Assembly (NCBI GenBank): GCA_947496705.1
Contig: CANMDW010000007.1
Coordinates: 1 to 64,000 of the forward strand
Length of the DNA: 64,000 nucleotides
Reading direction: 5' to 3'
From: an uncultured Aquimarina sp.
GTDB taxonomy: Bacteria > Bacteroidota > Bacteroidia > Flavobacteriales > Flavobacteriaceae
Positions 35,317 to 44,523 of the stretch are shown here, piece after piece. Under the pieces are notes generated by a model, which saw nothing but the letters and a program-made list of their open reading frames with translations, searched no databases and was not told the origin of the DNA. The translations under genes and the position numbers were made by a program. The number at the start of each line of letters is the position of its first letter. Position 1 is the stretch's first letter.

Positions 35317-37080
35317 TCATTCGGCTACCGTAGCAAATTGAACTTCATAAAGGCCTTTATAATATCCATCTGCAATGTCAAGAAGCTCATCGTGATTACC
35401 CTGCTCGACAATCTTACCTTGATCCATGACGATGATCTTATCGGCATTTTTGATGGTTGCCAACCGATGTGCAATTACGATAGAGGTTCTTCCTTTGGTA
35501 ATCTTATTAGTTGCATCCTGTATTAACTGTTCGCTATACGAATCGATAGAAGAAGTGGCTTCGTCCAATACCAGGATTCCGGGATTGGTGACAAATGCCC
35601 TTAAAAAAGAGATCAATTGCCGTTGCCCCGAAGAGAGCATGGCTCCTCTTTCCTTTACATTGTATTGGTACCCTTCTGGGAGACTCATAATAAAGTCATG
35701 AATTCCAATCTCTTTTGCGGCTTGATGCACCTGCTCTTCGGTAATACCGGGATCACCCAAAGTAATGTTATTAAGAATTGTATCTGCAAATAAAAACACA
35801 TCCTGTAGCACCACTGCAATATGACTACGCAGGGATCTTAGGTCTACAGTTTCAATATCTACTTCATCAATAGAGACCACCCCGTTGTCTATCTCATAAA
35901 ATCTACTCAACAAATTGATAATGGTAGATTTTCCTGCTCCTGTTGCTCCCACAATTGCTACAGTTTCCCCGGCATTCACTATTAGTGATATCCCTTTTAA
36001 AACCTCTTCGCCTTCAACATAACTGAATCTTACATTGTCGAAAGTGATGTCTCCCTTTACATTTTCCAACACCAATGTTCCTTTGTTCTCAATTTTAGAA
36101 TCCTTATCCAATATGGCAAATACCCTATTGGCAGCGACCATCCCCATTTGCAACGAATTGAACTTATCTGCAATCTGTCGTAGTGGCCTAAATAGCATTT
36201 GAGACAACTCGATAAAAGCGATCACAACACCTAGCGTAATGACATCGCCCTGTGCCGCCTTAAGCCCTCCAAACCAAACAATTAACCCTATAGTTACAGA
36301 GCTCGACATTTCTGCAATAGGAAAAAATATAGAATTGTACCAAACCGTTTTTATCCAGCCTTTTTTATGTTTTTCGTTAATTTCTTTAAAATTGGCATAC
36401 TCTGTTTCTTCTCTGGTAAATAGTTGAACGATTTTCATTCCGGTAATACGTTCCTGAACAAAAGAATTGAGGTTAGAAACCTGCGTTCTCACCTCTTCAA
36501 AAGCTACTTTCATGTTTTTCTGAAAAACCCTGGTAGCATAAACAATAACAGGAAGTACCGCAAAAACAAGGATGGTAAGCTCCCAGCTTTGGTATAGCAT
36601 ATATCCCAAAATCACGAGCATTTTCAACAAATCACTAATAATCATAAACAATCCCTGACTAAAGATACTGGCGATTGTTTCTATATCACTTACGGCTCTG
36701 GTAACTAATCTCCCCACCGCCGATTGATCATAATACTGCTTTTTAAAACCAAGCATATGCTTAAATAACTTGACTCTAATATCACGAATTACCTCCTGGC
36801 CCAGCCAATTGGCGAAATAAATGAATACCAATTGTGAAATGACTTCAAGAAATAAAACACCCACCATCAAACTAATAAAATATATCAATAGCTCGTTGTC
36901 TTTTGGCGTGATTGTTCTATCTATAGTTTGCTGAAGTAAATAAGGACGTAAAACACCAAACACAGACAACAGTATAGCCGAAATACCTACAAAATAAAAG
37001 GTAAGCCGGTAAGGATTCGTATAGGTAATCAATCGCTTAAACAGCTTAAAATCAAAAGCTTTACCACTCTTCTCTGCCAT
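35317..37080 (-). CDS. ABC transporter, MsbA-like fused permease/ATPase
   Basis: 587 residues. Six TM helices (about 20-320) and an ATPase domain (about 345-580) with intact Walker A (GATGAGKST), signature LSSGQRQ, Walker B LVLDEATSS and H-loop AHR. It is a complete, active half-transporter, in contrast to the degenerate one at 23498. Family members export lipids or drugs. It begins directly after the truA stop codon with no gap. Confidence 0.92.
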   Translation of the reverse strand: MAEKSGKAFDFKLFKRLITYTNPYRLTFYFVGISAILLSVFGVLRPYLLQQTIDRTITPKDNELLIYFISLMVGVLFLEVISQLVFIYFANWLGQEVIRDIRVKLFKHMLGFKKQYYDQSAVGRLVTRAVSDIETIASIFSQGLFMIISDLLKMLVILGYMLYQSWELTILVFAVLPVIVYATRVFQKNMKVAFEEVRTQVSNLNSFVQERITGMKIVQLFTREETEYANFKEINEKHKKGWIKTVWYNSIFFPIAEMSSSVTIGLIVWFGGLKAAQGDVITLGVVIAFIELSQMLFRPLRQIADKFNSLQMGMVAANRVFAILDKDSKIENKGTLVLENVKGDITFDNVRFSYVEGEEVLKGISLIVNAGETVAIVGATGAGKSTIINLLSRFYEIDNGVVSIDEVDIETVDLRSLRSHIAVVLQDVFLFADTILNNITLGDPGITEEQVHQAAKEIGIHDFIMSLPEGYQYNVKERGAMLSSGQRQLISFLRAFVTNPGILVLDEATSSIDSYSEQLIQDATNKITKGRTSIVIAHRLATIKNADKIIVMDQGKIVEQGNHDELLDIADGYYKGLYEVQFATVAE

Positions 37081-37827
37081 CTATAAATTGTATATTGTTT
37101 TTGGGTAATGTACCGCTGTTAAATATAATCCGCATGCAGGAACCGAATACCCTGCCCGACTGCGGTCTTCACTCTTAATAATAGTAACCAAATCCTCTGT
37201 ATTCAGTTTATGTTCTCCAATCTCAATAAGTGTACCGACTATAGCTCTTACCATATTTCTTAAGAACCGATTGGCCGAAATCATAAAAACCAACCGATCT
37301 CTATGTTGCTCCCAAACCGCTTTGGTAATGATACAATTATACGTTTTTACATCGGTTTTAGACTTACTAAAACATTTAAAATTCGTATAGTTTAACAGTA
37401 ATTTAGCAGCTTCATTCATCAAATCTACGTCTAATTTTTTTTTAAGATAATACGCCTTGTTGATACTGAACGGATCTTTAACAAAAATAATATGATACTC
37501 ATAAGACCTGCTAATTGCATCAAAACGCGCATGTGCATCTTCTCTTACTTTACATACATTTTGAATCGCTATTTCTGGTGGTAAAATAGCATTCAATTTA
37601 TATGTTAATTGATCTAATTCTAATACATCTTTATAATCAAAATGCGCCATGATCTGTTTTGCATGCACACCCGCATCTGTTCTACCCGCCCCGACAATTT
37701 CAGTTTTGGTTCTTAATACCGTTGATAATGAATTCTCTAAAACCTCCTGAACTGAAACCGCATTGGGTTGCCGCTGCCATCCGTGATACGAGGTCCCATC
37801 ATATGAAAGTTCTAAAAAATATTTCAA
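37081..37827 (-). CDS. truA: tRNA pseudouridine synthase A
   Basis: 248 residues. The catalytic Asp51 sits in GRTDAGVHA, with HYPKTIY near the C-terminus. TruA forms pseudouridine at tRNA positions 38-40. The ABC transporter gene follows with no spacer, so they are co-transcribed. A divergent phosphoesterase gene lies 117 bp upstream. Confidence 0.95.
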   Translation of the reverse strand: MKYFLELSYDGTSYHGWQRQPNAVSVQEVLENSLSTVLRTKTEIVGAGRTDAGVHAKQIMAHFDYKDVLELDQLTYKLNAILPPEIAIQNVCKVREDAHARFDAISRSYEYHIIFVKDPFSINKAYYLKKKLDVDLMNEAAKLLLNYTNFKCFSKSKTDVKTYNCIITKAVWEQHRDRLVFMISANRFLRNMVRAIVGTLIEIGEHKLNTEDLVTIIKSEDRSRAGYSVPACGLYLTAVHYPKTIYNL

Positions 37828-37944
37828 AGCTTTAGTATATTTTTACATAAAAACAGAGCGCAAATATACTTTTTAAAATGAAGATGCCTATTATTGTATA
37901 GTTTCTGTTTCTTTATAATTCTATAAATCATTTTTATATCTGTT

Positions 37945-38439
37945 GTGAAAAAAATTCTTTTACTTAGTGACACCCATAGCCATATCGATGACCGTATTCT
38001 ACATTATGTTACTGAAGCCGATGAAGTCTGGCATGCTGGGGATATCGGTGATCTCAAAGTCACTGATACCATCGAAAGGCTAAAACCGCTGAGAGCGGTG
38101 TATGGAAATATTGATGATGATAAAGCCAGGGCTACTTATCCATTACATCAAAGATTTGTTTGCGAAGGTGTTTCTGTGTGGATAACCCATATAGGTGGCT
38201 ATCCGCCCAAATATAATATGAATACCAGAGACGAGATTAAAACTAATCCTCCCAAATTATTTATCTGTGGGCATTCTCATATCTTAAAGGTGATGCCCGA
38301 TACTAAAAATGGTTTATTACATATGAACCCGGGTGCGGCAGGAACCCATGGATTTCACAAAGTGCGCACCATGCTTAGATTTACACTTGATACCGGTAAC
38401 ATCGAAAACCTTGAAGTGATTGAATTAGGTAAAAAATAA
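37945..38439 (+). CDS. Metallophosphoesterase, YfcE/MJ0936-like
   Basis: 164 residues from a GTG start (37945-37947). The metal-binding motifs are complete: SDTHSHID, GDIGD, GNIDDD, GHSH and NPGAAG. It is a small cytoplasmic calcineurin-like phosphatase or phosphodiesterase. A strong bidirectional terminator follows at 38440. Confidence 0.9.
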   Translation: MKKILLLSDTHSHIDDRILHYVTEADEVWHAGDIGDLKVTDTIERLKPLRAVYGNIDDDKARATYPLHQRFVCEGVSVWITHIGGYPPKYNMNTRDEIKTNPPKLFICGHSHILKVMPDTKNGLLHMNPGAAGTHGFHKVRTMLRFTLDTGNIENLEVIELGKK

Positions 38440-38471
38440 TAAAACCCGAAGCTGGCATACTCCGGGTTTTA
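38440..38471. terminator. Bidirectional terminator
   Basis: TAAAACCCG pairs with CGGGTTTTA around a 14-nt loop, placed between the convergent phosphoesterase and DUF4293 genes. Confidence 0.75.
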
Positions 38472-38499
38472 ACGCACTAATACTACTAAGATGTTAGGT

Positions 38500-38910
38500 T
38501 TATCGTAATCGGTCAACAGATTTTACGAGATTCTCATCCCTTTTGATAGCCTTGTTGGCCATCACTAATAAAACGATAGAAATAATAGGAATGATCATCC
38601 CAATACCTTTCTCAGAAACCTGAGTTTCTCCAGATATCGTTAGCGACCAATAAACAAATACTCCTAGTAAAATAAAGTTTAATATGATATTGATACGCCC
38701 CAATACAAATTGAAGCTTTCTATTTTTAAACAAAAAAATGGCGATCAAAGACAACAATGCCGATCCCATAAACATCCCCAAAAGAAATGGTATTTCTTTA
38801 ACATAGAGAGCAACCCCATTCACGTCAATTCCATAAGGTACATACATATATAGTCCTGCCGAAATTGCAGCAGCAACTAATAGATATAAAGTTTGGATTC
38901 TCTGTAACAT
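38500..38910 (-). CDS. DUF4293 membrane protein
   Basis: 136 residues with four TM helices (about 7-24, 41-61, 68-88, 105-122) and a basic tail. It belongs to the DUF4293 family, found next to rho in Bacteroidota. It starts 200 bp from the divergent rho. Function unknown. Confidence 0.88.
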   Translation of the reverse strand: MLQRIQTLYLLVAAAISAGLYMYVPYGIDVNGVALYVKEIPFLLGMFMGSALLSLIAIFLFKNRKLQFVLGRINIILNFILLGVFVYWSLTISGETQVSEKGIGMIIPIISIVLLVMANKAIKRDENLVKSVDRLR

Positions 38911-39110
38911 TACAAGCTTTTCTTACGGAAAAGCAAAAATAAGAGTTTCTTTTTATAAATATATATAAAAAATTAAAAATAAAGTCGTATGTTTGCACCA
39001 CAAATTCTGTAACCTGTTTAGTCAAGGTTATTTACCTTCAACATAAAATTTTCCTAGATTTCTTCTTTCGAAAATTTATACCAAAAACTTAAATTATATA
39101 ACAAATTTAA

Positions 39111-40745
39111 ATGTTAGAAATTTCTGAATTAAAAACAAAAAAACTTCCTGAATTGCAGGAAATAGCGAAAACACTTAATGTTCCCAAGTATCGCACCATG
39201 AAAAAATTGGACTTGGTATACCAAATATTGGATTACCAGGCAGCAAACCCCAGCAAATTAAAAAAAGAGGTCGCAGAGGATTCTTCAAAAAAAACAGTTT
39301 CTGAGAAACCAAAAACCGACACTCGTCAAAGACGACTTCGTGCTCGTAAACCACAAGGTACAGGGAACCCTACCAATAAAGAAATGAAACCTTCTAGAGA
39401 AAATAAAAAAGAAGCTACTTTATTTCCCCCAGAGGAAAATGTTTCTAAAGACAAGGAAATTATTGAAAGCGACAACCCTCAACAAACTGAGGAAGACAAA
39501 AAAGATAACCGAAACAGAGGCAACGATAAATCTCAAACTAAAAATCGGAGCAACAACAAAAAAGAAAACGGAAACAGAGATGCCGGAAACAGAGATAATA
39601 GAAACCGTTACAAAGAACCAGATTTCGAGTTTGATGCTATTATAGAAAGCGAAGGAGTATTAGACATTATGCAGGATGGTTATGGATTTTTGAGATCTAG
39701 TGACTATAATTATCTTTCTTCTCCCGATGATATATATGTATCCCAATCGCAGATCAGACTTTTTGGACTTAAAACCGGAGATACTGTATTAGGGCAGGTT
39801 AGACCTCCAAAAGAAGGAGAAAAATATTTTCCACTTATTAAGGTAAACAAAATTAATGGTCTTGACCCACAAGTGGTTCGTGACAGAGTTTCTTTTGAGC
39901 ACCTGACACCATTGTTTCCGCAACAAAAATTCAATATAGCAGAAAGACAAAGTACGATCTCGACAAGGATCATGGATTTGTTTGCCCCTATTGGTAAAGG
40001 ACAGCGTGGCATGATCGTGTCGCAACCTAAAACAGGTAAAACCATGTTGCTTAAAGATGTTGCAAACGCAATAGCTGCCAATCACCCCGAAGTATATCAA
40101 ATGATTCTTCTTATCGATGAAAGACCAGAAGAAGTTACCGATATGCAACGTAATGTAAAAGGAGAAGTAGTTGCTTCTACCTTTGATAAAGAAGCCAATG
40201 AGCATGTAAAAGTTGCCAATATTGTTTTAGAAAAAGCAAAGAGATTGGTAGAATGCGGCCATGATGTTGTAATACTGCTAGATTCTATAACGCGATTAGC
40301 AAGAGCATACAATACAGTGCAACCTGCCTCTGGTAAAATCCTAAGTGGGGGTGTTGATGCAAATGCGTTACACAAACCAAAACGTTTCTTTGGAGCCGCC
40401 CGTAATATCGAAAATGGAGGTTCACTTACTATAATTGCAACAGCATTAACCGAAACAGGCTCGAAAATGGACGAGGTTATCTTTGAAGAATTCAAAGGAA
40501 CTGGTAATATGGAACTACAACTAGATCGTAAAATCTCGAATCGTCGTATTTTCCCTGCCATCGACCTCACCTCTTCAAGTACCCGTCGTGATGACCTATT
40601 ACTTGACGAAGCAACAATTCAAAGAATGTGGGTGATGCGTAAATATCTTGCCGATATGAATCCAGTAGAAGCCATGGAGTTTATTAACGAGCGTTTCAAG
40701 CAAACCCGTAATAACGACGAATTTCTTATTTCAATGAATGGATAA
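39111..40745 (+). CDS. rho: Transcription termination factor Rho
   Basis: 544 residues. An N-terminal Rho helix bundle (about 3-45), a long low-complexity insert rich in N, R, K and E (about 60-165; typical of this phylum), a cold-shock RNA-binding domain (about 180-255) and a RecA-like ATPase with Walker A SQPKTGKTM (about 304-312). It ends transcripts with ATP. A -7-like TATGTTTG (38988-38995) about 115 bp upstream has no matching TTTG at the right distance, so the promoter is uncertain. A terminator follows. Confidence 0.97.
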   Translation: MLEISELKTKKLPELQEIAKTLNVPKYRTMKKLDLVYQILDYQAANPSKLKKEVAEDSSKKTVSEKPKTDTRQRRLRARKPQGTGNPTNKEMKPSRENKKEATLFPPEENVSKDKEIIESDNPQQTEEDKKDNRNRGNDKSQTKNRSNNKKENGNRDAGNRDNRNRYKEPDFEFDAIIESEGVLDIMQDGYGFLRSSDYNYLSSPDDIYVSQSQIRLFGLKTGDTVLGQVRPPKEGEKYFPLIKVNKINGLDPQVVRDRVSFEHLTPLFPQQKFNIAERQSTISTRIMDLFAPIGKGQRGMIVSQPKTGKTMLLKDVANAIAANHPEVYQMILLIDERPEEVTDMQRNVKGEVVASTFDKEANEHVKVANIVLEKAKRLVECGHDVVILLDSITRLARAYNTVQPASGKILSGGVDANALHKPKRFFGAARNIENGGSLTIIATALTETGSKMDEVIFEEFKGTGNMELQLDRKISNRRIFPAIDLTSSSTRRDDLLLDEATIQRMWVMRKYLADMNPVEAMEFINERFKQTRNNDEFLISMNG

Positions 40746-40779
40746 GATCAAATAATATAATGAACTCATTTGAAGACTG

Positions 40780-40808
40780 CGGCTATCAAAATTGATAGCC
40801 GTTTTTTT
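40780..40808 (+). terminator. rho terminator
   Basis: CGGCTATCA pairs with TGATAGCCG around a 4-nt loop followed by TTTTTTT. Confidence 0.85.
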
Positions 40809-40907
40809 GTCTTTCTTTTTAAGAACCGTACTAGCACCTCCTTTAATTTATTTATTTTTAAATTGAATCTATGAAAGTTTTTAGGGAAGAAGTTGACCAA
40901 ATGGAAT

Positions 40908-40922
40908 AACTCAAAATGAGTT
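40908..40922. repeat. 15-bp palindrome AACTCA-AAA-TGAGTT
   Basis: Perfect 6-bp arms with a 3-bp centre, 21 bp ahead of the msrA start. The same arms occur at 10079 (exact), 63597 (exact) and 9935 (one mismatch). It could be an operator for msrA or a piece of a dispersed repeat. Confidence 0.5.
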
Positions 40923-40943
40923 CAAAAAAAAATTTTAACCATT

Positions 40944-41615
40944 ATGAAAAAAATACCATACATAGTATTGACTATTACATTTTTATTAGCAAGCTGCAAA
41001 AGCAATAGCCAGTCAGATAAGAGCAAGGAAGAACTTACTAAAAAACAAAATATCCAACCTGTGCAGGTAGATCAGATTGATGGAATGGAAAGAGCGTATT
41101 TTGCCAGTGGATGTTTCTGGTGTGTAGAAGCAATCTATGAAAGTGTAAAAGGCGTAAAAGAATCTATATCTGGATACTCTGGGGGTCATACAAAAAACCC
41201 AACCTATGAAGCCAGTAATACAGGTCGCACCGGACATGCTGAGGCAGTAGAAATAGTATATGATCCCGAAATTGTTTCTTTCTCAACGCTGGTAGATGTG
41301 TATTTTGGTTCTCAAAACCCGACTCAGATAAACGGTCAAGGTCCAGATCAAGGTTCGCAATACCGGTCTATTATTTTTTATCAAAACGAAAAGCAGAAAA
41401 AAATAATCGAAGAAAAAAAAGAAGCACTTGGCAAGAAATTAAATAAAAGAATCGCTGCAGAGGTACTCCCGTTTCAAAAATTCTGGAAAGGCGAAGCCTA
41501 TCATCAGGATTATGAAAAAAGAAATCCAAACAATCCATATATAAGGAATATATCTATTCCCAGATTAAAAAGATTTCAATCCAAATTTCCAGAGCTCATT
41601 AAAGATATAGATTGA
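40944..41615 (+). CDS. msrA: Peptide methionine sulfoxide reductase A, lipoprotein form
   Basis: 223 residues. The N-terminus ends in a lipoprotein box (ITFLLASC, Cys18), so the enzyme is exported and anchored. The catalytic motif GCFWC (Cys about 56) and YSGGHTKNPTYE, GHAEAVEIVYDP and GPDQGSQYRS confirm MsrA. It repairs oxidised methionine in envelope proteins. A 15-bp palindrome lies just upstream. Confidence 0.95.
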   Translation: MKKIPYIVLTITFLLASCKSNSQSDKSKEELTKKQNIQPVQVDQIDGMERAYFASGCFWCVEAIYESVKGVKESISGYSGGHTKNPTYEASNTGRTGHAEAVEIVYDPEIVSFSTLVDVYFGSQNPTQINGQGPDQGSQYRSIIFYQNEKQKKIIEEKKEALGKKLNKRIAAEVLPFQKFWKGEAYHQDYEKRNPNNPYIRNISIPRLKRFQSKFPELIKDID

Positions 41616-42225
41616 TACAGTATAGTATTAGGACACTATAAGTAACCAGAAAACAACCACTTTTTTGATCAGGATTAAACTCTTGTTAAATTAGACTAAA
41701 GTAAAGAAGATATTCTGAGCTGTAGAAGCGTATAAATTCTTCGTTTTAATCGACAAACGGGATAGCGGTTACAAAGCCGACTAAATTAAATAAAAAGAAC
41801 ATGTAAATCCGTTGTAATGCCTTAAAAAATCGTTGAAAAACACAAAATCTTAGATTAATTTTGATACTTTTACACAAATTAAATGAAAACAAGTTGTGTT
41901 TTTCAGATTAAAACGTTACTTTTGATTCTCATTTGATTGTTTTTTTTCGGTAATTTAATTGAAAAAATTAAAGTCTTACTAAAGAAAACATTTGTTAAGT
42001 AATTGAAAACAAGACTTTTAAATGCAGGATTGTTCTTTTAAAAAACTGTATAGCTTTAACTAAGTTAAAAGACTTATTAAAGACAATTTTAATGTCAAAT
42101 TGACTTTGGCAAGCTTTTTGAAAAGTAACTTTTGATGGTAAATTATAATTTTTTTAATAAAATTTAATTATAAATAATATATAGAATTACAAATTTTTAA
42201 CCCAATCTACTTAAAAACAAGAGAT
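41616..42225. other. Gene-free 610-bp AT-rich stretch
   Basis: Contains an 11-bp inverted pair GAAAAACACAA (41835-41845) / TTGTGTTTTTC (41894-41904) that may end msrA transcription, and a promoter-like TTTG-N17-TAACTTTTG (42105-42134) about 90 bp ahead of the SH3 gene. I see no gene or RNA motif otherwise. Confidence 0.5.
42105..42134 (+). promoter_or_regulatory. Possible promoter of the SH3/coiled-coil gene
   Basis: TTTG (42105-42108) and TAACTTTTG (42126-42134) resemble the -33/-7 consensus, with one extra base in the -7 box. Implies a leader of about 85 nt. Confidence 0.3.
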
Positions 42226-43383
42226 ATGAAATCTATTTTTACATTTATTCTGCTTTTGGTGATTACTTTCTCGTCTGTATACGCTCAATCTGAGCAGTAT
42301 TTAATGTCCTCTCGTAAATTAGAAGTACGAAGTGGTCCAGGACTAAATTTTAACACAATCGCAGAAGTTCCCCAAGGAACCCAAGTTTACGTTATAAGCT
42401 CCAACTATGGAGATTGGAGTGCTATCCAGTTCAAAAAAATGAACGGATTTGTACTTACAAGACTTTTAACAGAAGATAGTCGTATTGCAGATGCTGAAAG
42501 AGCTGCAAAAGAAGCGGCTGCAAAAAGAGAAGCGGCTAAACAAGCGGCTACACAAGCAATAGCACAAGCTGAAGCAGCAAAAAGAGCTGCAGAAGAAGCT
42601 GCAAGAAGAGCGATCGCCAATGCAGAACGTCTTAAAAGAGAAGCTGAAGCCAATGCTGCAAAAGCAATAGCCGACGCTGAAGCTGCAAGAAGATCTAAAG
42701 ATGCTGCTGCAAGAAGAGCTTCACAAGAAGCAGAAGAAACAAGAAGAGCTGTAGAAGAAGCCAACAGAAGAGCTGCCAGAGGTGGTGATGTTGCTTCCAA
42801 TCCTATTGAATCTACAACTCCTTCTTATGGCTCTGGTTCTGCGTCAAGAAGCCCTAAAGCTGCATCGATCTCTGTAACCAGAGAAGATAAATACTCTAAT
42901 TGGGAGAAAAAGACTTATAAATCAGGTGCGACTCCTAAATCCTTTAATTTTAAAGGTAAGTTTGATTATAAATTAGACAACTACCTTAAAATTAAAGTAG
43001 GAAAGAACACCGAAGTGGTTGTTAAACTATACAAAATGGGTAAAACCGAGCGTGATGATGAATTGGTTAGGGTAACCTATATCAATACCAATACGACTCA
43101 GTTTATTAGAAATATCCCGGAAGGTGAGTACTATTTAAAAATCGCTTATGGTAGAGACTGGAGAGAAACCACCAAAAACGGAAAGCGTTATGGAACCTTT
43201 ACTAAAAATGCTTTATATGAAAAAGGTGAGCAAATCCTAGATTTTAGCACCCAAAAAACATCTAAAGGGATTAATGTTCCTTCATATAACTTAGCATTAG
43301 ATCTTCTTCCAAATGGAAGTGGATATGGAGGTCAAGATCAGGATAATATTACTCCTGACGAATTTAATAATGACGGTCAATAA
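42226..43383 (+). CDS. Secreted SH3 protein with long alanine-rich coiled coil
   Basis: 385 residues. A signal peptide (about 1-20) is followed by an SH3b domain (about 24-85; LEVRSGPGLNFNTIAEVPQG), then about 100 residues of Ala/Lys/Arg/Glu heptad repeats (about 90-190; AERAAKEAAAKREAAKQAAT) that form a long charged helix, a Gly/Ser linker and a strand-rich C-terminal domain (about 220-370). The form suggests a periplasmic or surface rod that binds the cell wall at one end. The coil codons are Ala-rich and the antisense strand is open there, which is a composition effect. Confidence 0.85.
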   Translation: MKSIFTFILLLVITFSSVYAQSEQYLMSSRKLEVRSGPGLNFNTIAEVPQGTQVYVISSNYGDWSAIQFKKMNGFVLTRLLTEDSRIADAERAAKEAAAKREAAKQAATQAIAQAEAAKRAAEEAARRAIANAERLKREAEANAAKAIADAEAARRSKDAAARRASQEAEETRRAVEEANRRAARGGDVASNPIESTTPSYGSGSASRSPKAASISVTREDKYSNWEKKTYKSGATPKSFNFKGKFDYKLDNYLKIKVGKNTEVVVKLYKMGKTERDDELVRVTYINTNTTQFIRNIPEGEYYLKIAYGRDWRETTKNGKRYGTFTKNALYEKGEQILDFSTQKTSKGINVPSYNLALDLLPNGSGYGGQDQDNITPDEFNNDGQ

Positions 43384-43433
43384 AAAAATTAAAACTGCAT
43401 TTTATAATCACCAAAAGATAAATGTAACAAAAG

Positions 43434-43463
43434 CGCTGGGATCTTATAGATCCCGGCATTTTT
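43434..43463 (+). terminator. Terminator after the SH3 gene
   Basis: GGGATCT (43438-43444) pairs with AGATCCC (43448-43454) with flanking GCT/GGC pairing and ATTTTT after the stem. Confidence 0.7.
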
Positions 43464-43521
43464 GGTTTAAGACATGAAGCGTTTTTCTTATGATCTATTT
43501 TTCTAAGAAGAATTTCTTAAC

Positions 43522-43566
43522 ACACAAAAAACCCCTGAAAGCTAAACTTTCAGGGGTTTTTTGTGT
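43522..43566. terminator. Strong bidirectional terminator ahead of folD 3' end
   Basis: CACAAAAAACCCCTGAAAG pairs with CTTTCAGGGGTTTTTTGTG over 19 bp with a 5-nt loop. It serves folD from the right and backs up the SH3 terminator from the left. Confidence 0.85.
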
Positions 43567-43597
43567 TACATCCATCTATGGTCAATGAAATAAAAAC

Positions 43598-44485
43598 CTA
43601 TGTATTATCACTACGATGCCTCTCCCTGGCCAATAATGTATTTTTTAACAACATCGCTATGGTCATGGGGCCTACCCCACCAGGTACCGGAGTGATAAAA
43701 GAAGCTTTCTTACTTACGTTTTCAAAATCTACGTCACCAACAATTTTATATCCTTTAGGTCTCGAATCATCGGAAACTCTTGTGATACCAACATCTATAA
43801 CAACAGCATCATCTTTTACCATTTCTGCTTTCAGAAAATTAGGTACTCCCAATGCAGAAATCACAATATCTGCCTGAGAAATAATCTGAGTAATATTTTT
43901 TGTATGACTATGTGTTAACGTAACAGTAGAATTACCAGGCCATCCTTTTCTTCCCATCAAAATACTCATGGGCCTGCCCACTATATGACTTCTACCTATA
44001 ACAACCGTATGCTTTCCTTTTGTATCCACATTATAACGCTCCAGCAATTCTAATATTCCAAAAGGAGTAGCTGGGATAAATGTAGACATATCCAGTGCCA
44101 TTTTACCAAAATTCATCGGATGAAAACCATCTACATCTTTATCTGGATCTACAGCCAGTAATACTTTCTGAGTATCGATTTGCGGTGGTAATGGTAACTG
44201 CACTATAAAACCATCTATATCATCGTTTTCATTGAGTTCTTTGATCTTAGCCAATAATTCTATTTCGCTGGTTGTACTGGGCATCTTAACCAAAGTAGAT
44301 TCAAAGCCTATTCGTTCACACGCTTTAACTTTACTACCCACATAGGTTAAGCTGGCACCATCATTACCTACCAAAACGGCAGCCAGGTGTGGTACCTTTT
44401 CTCCGCGTTCCTTCATTTTCTGAACCTCAGCAGCAATTTCGTCTTTAATATCGCTACTTACTTTTCTTCCATCTAATATTTCCAT
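43598..44485 (-). CDS. folD: Bifunctional methylenetetrahydrofolate dehydrogenase / cyclohydrolase
   Basis: 295 residues. FolD signatures are present: YVGSKVKACERIG, GFIVQLPLPPQ, the NADP-binding GRSHIVGRPMSILMG and TPVPGGVGPMTIAMLLKNT. The enzyme interconverts one-carbon folates. It lies 38 bp downstream of ffh on the same strand, so probably co-transcribed. Confidence 0.96.
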   Translation of the reverse strand: MEILDGRKVSSDIKDEIAAEVQKMKERGEKVPHLAAVLVGNDGASLTYVGSKVKACERIGFESTLVKMPSTTSEIELLAKIKELNENDDIDGFIVQLPLPPQIDTQKVLLAVDPDKDVDGFHPMNFGKMALDMSTFIPATPFGILELLERYNVDTKGKHTVVIGRSHIVGRPMSILMGRKGWPGNSTVTLTHSHTKNITQIISQADIVISALGVPNFLKAEMVKDDAVVIDVGITRVSDDSRPKGYKIVGDVDFENVSKKASFITPVPGGVGPMTIAMLLKNTLLARERHRSDNT

Positions 44486-44523
44486 TACCCTTAAACCTCT
44501 ATGCTTTATATAAAATTATATAC

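Noticed and set aside
40097..40570. Open 157-codon minus-strand frame inside rho
   Set aside because: Antisense to the conserved rho ATPase region; no recognisable product.
42405..42800. Open 131-codon frame on the minus strand opposite the alanine-rich coil
   Set aside because: It mirrors the Ala/Lys/Arg-rich codon bias of the coiled coil (poly Ala/Ser product) and has no start context or family match.
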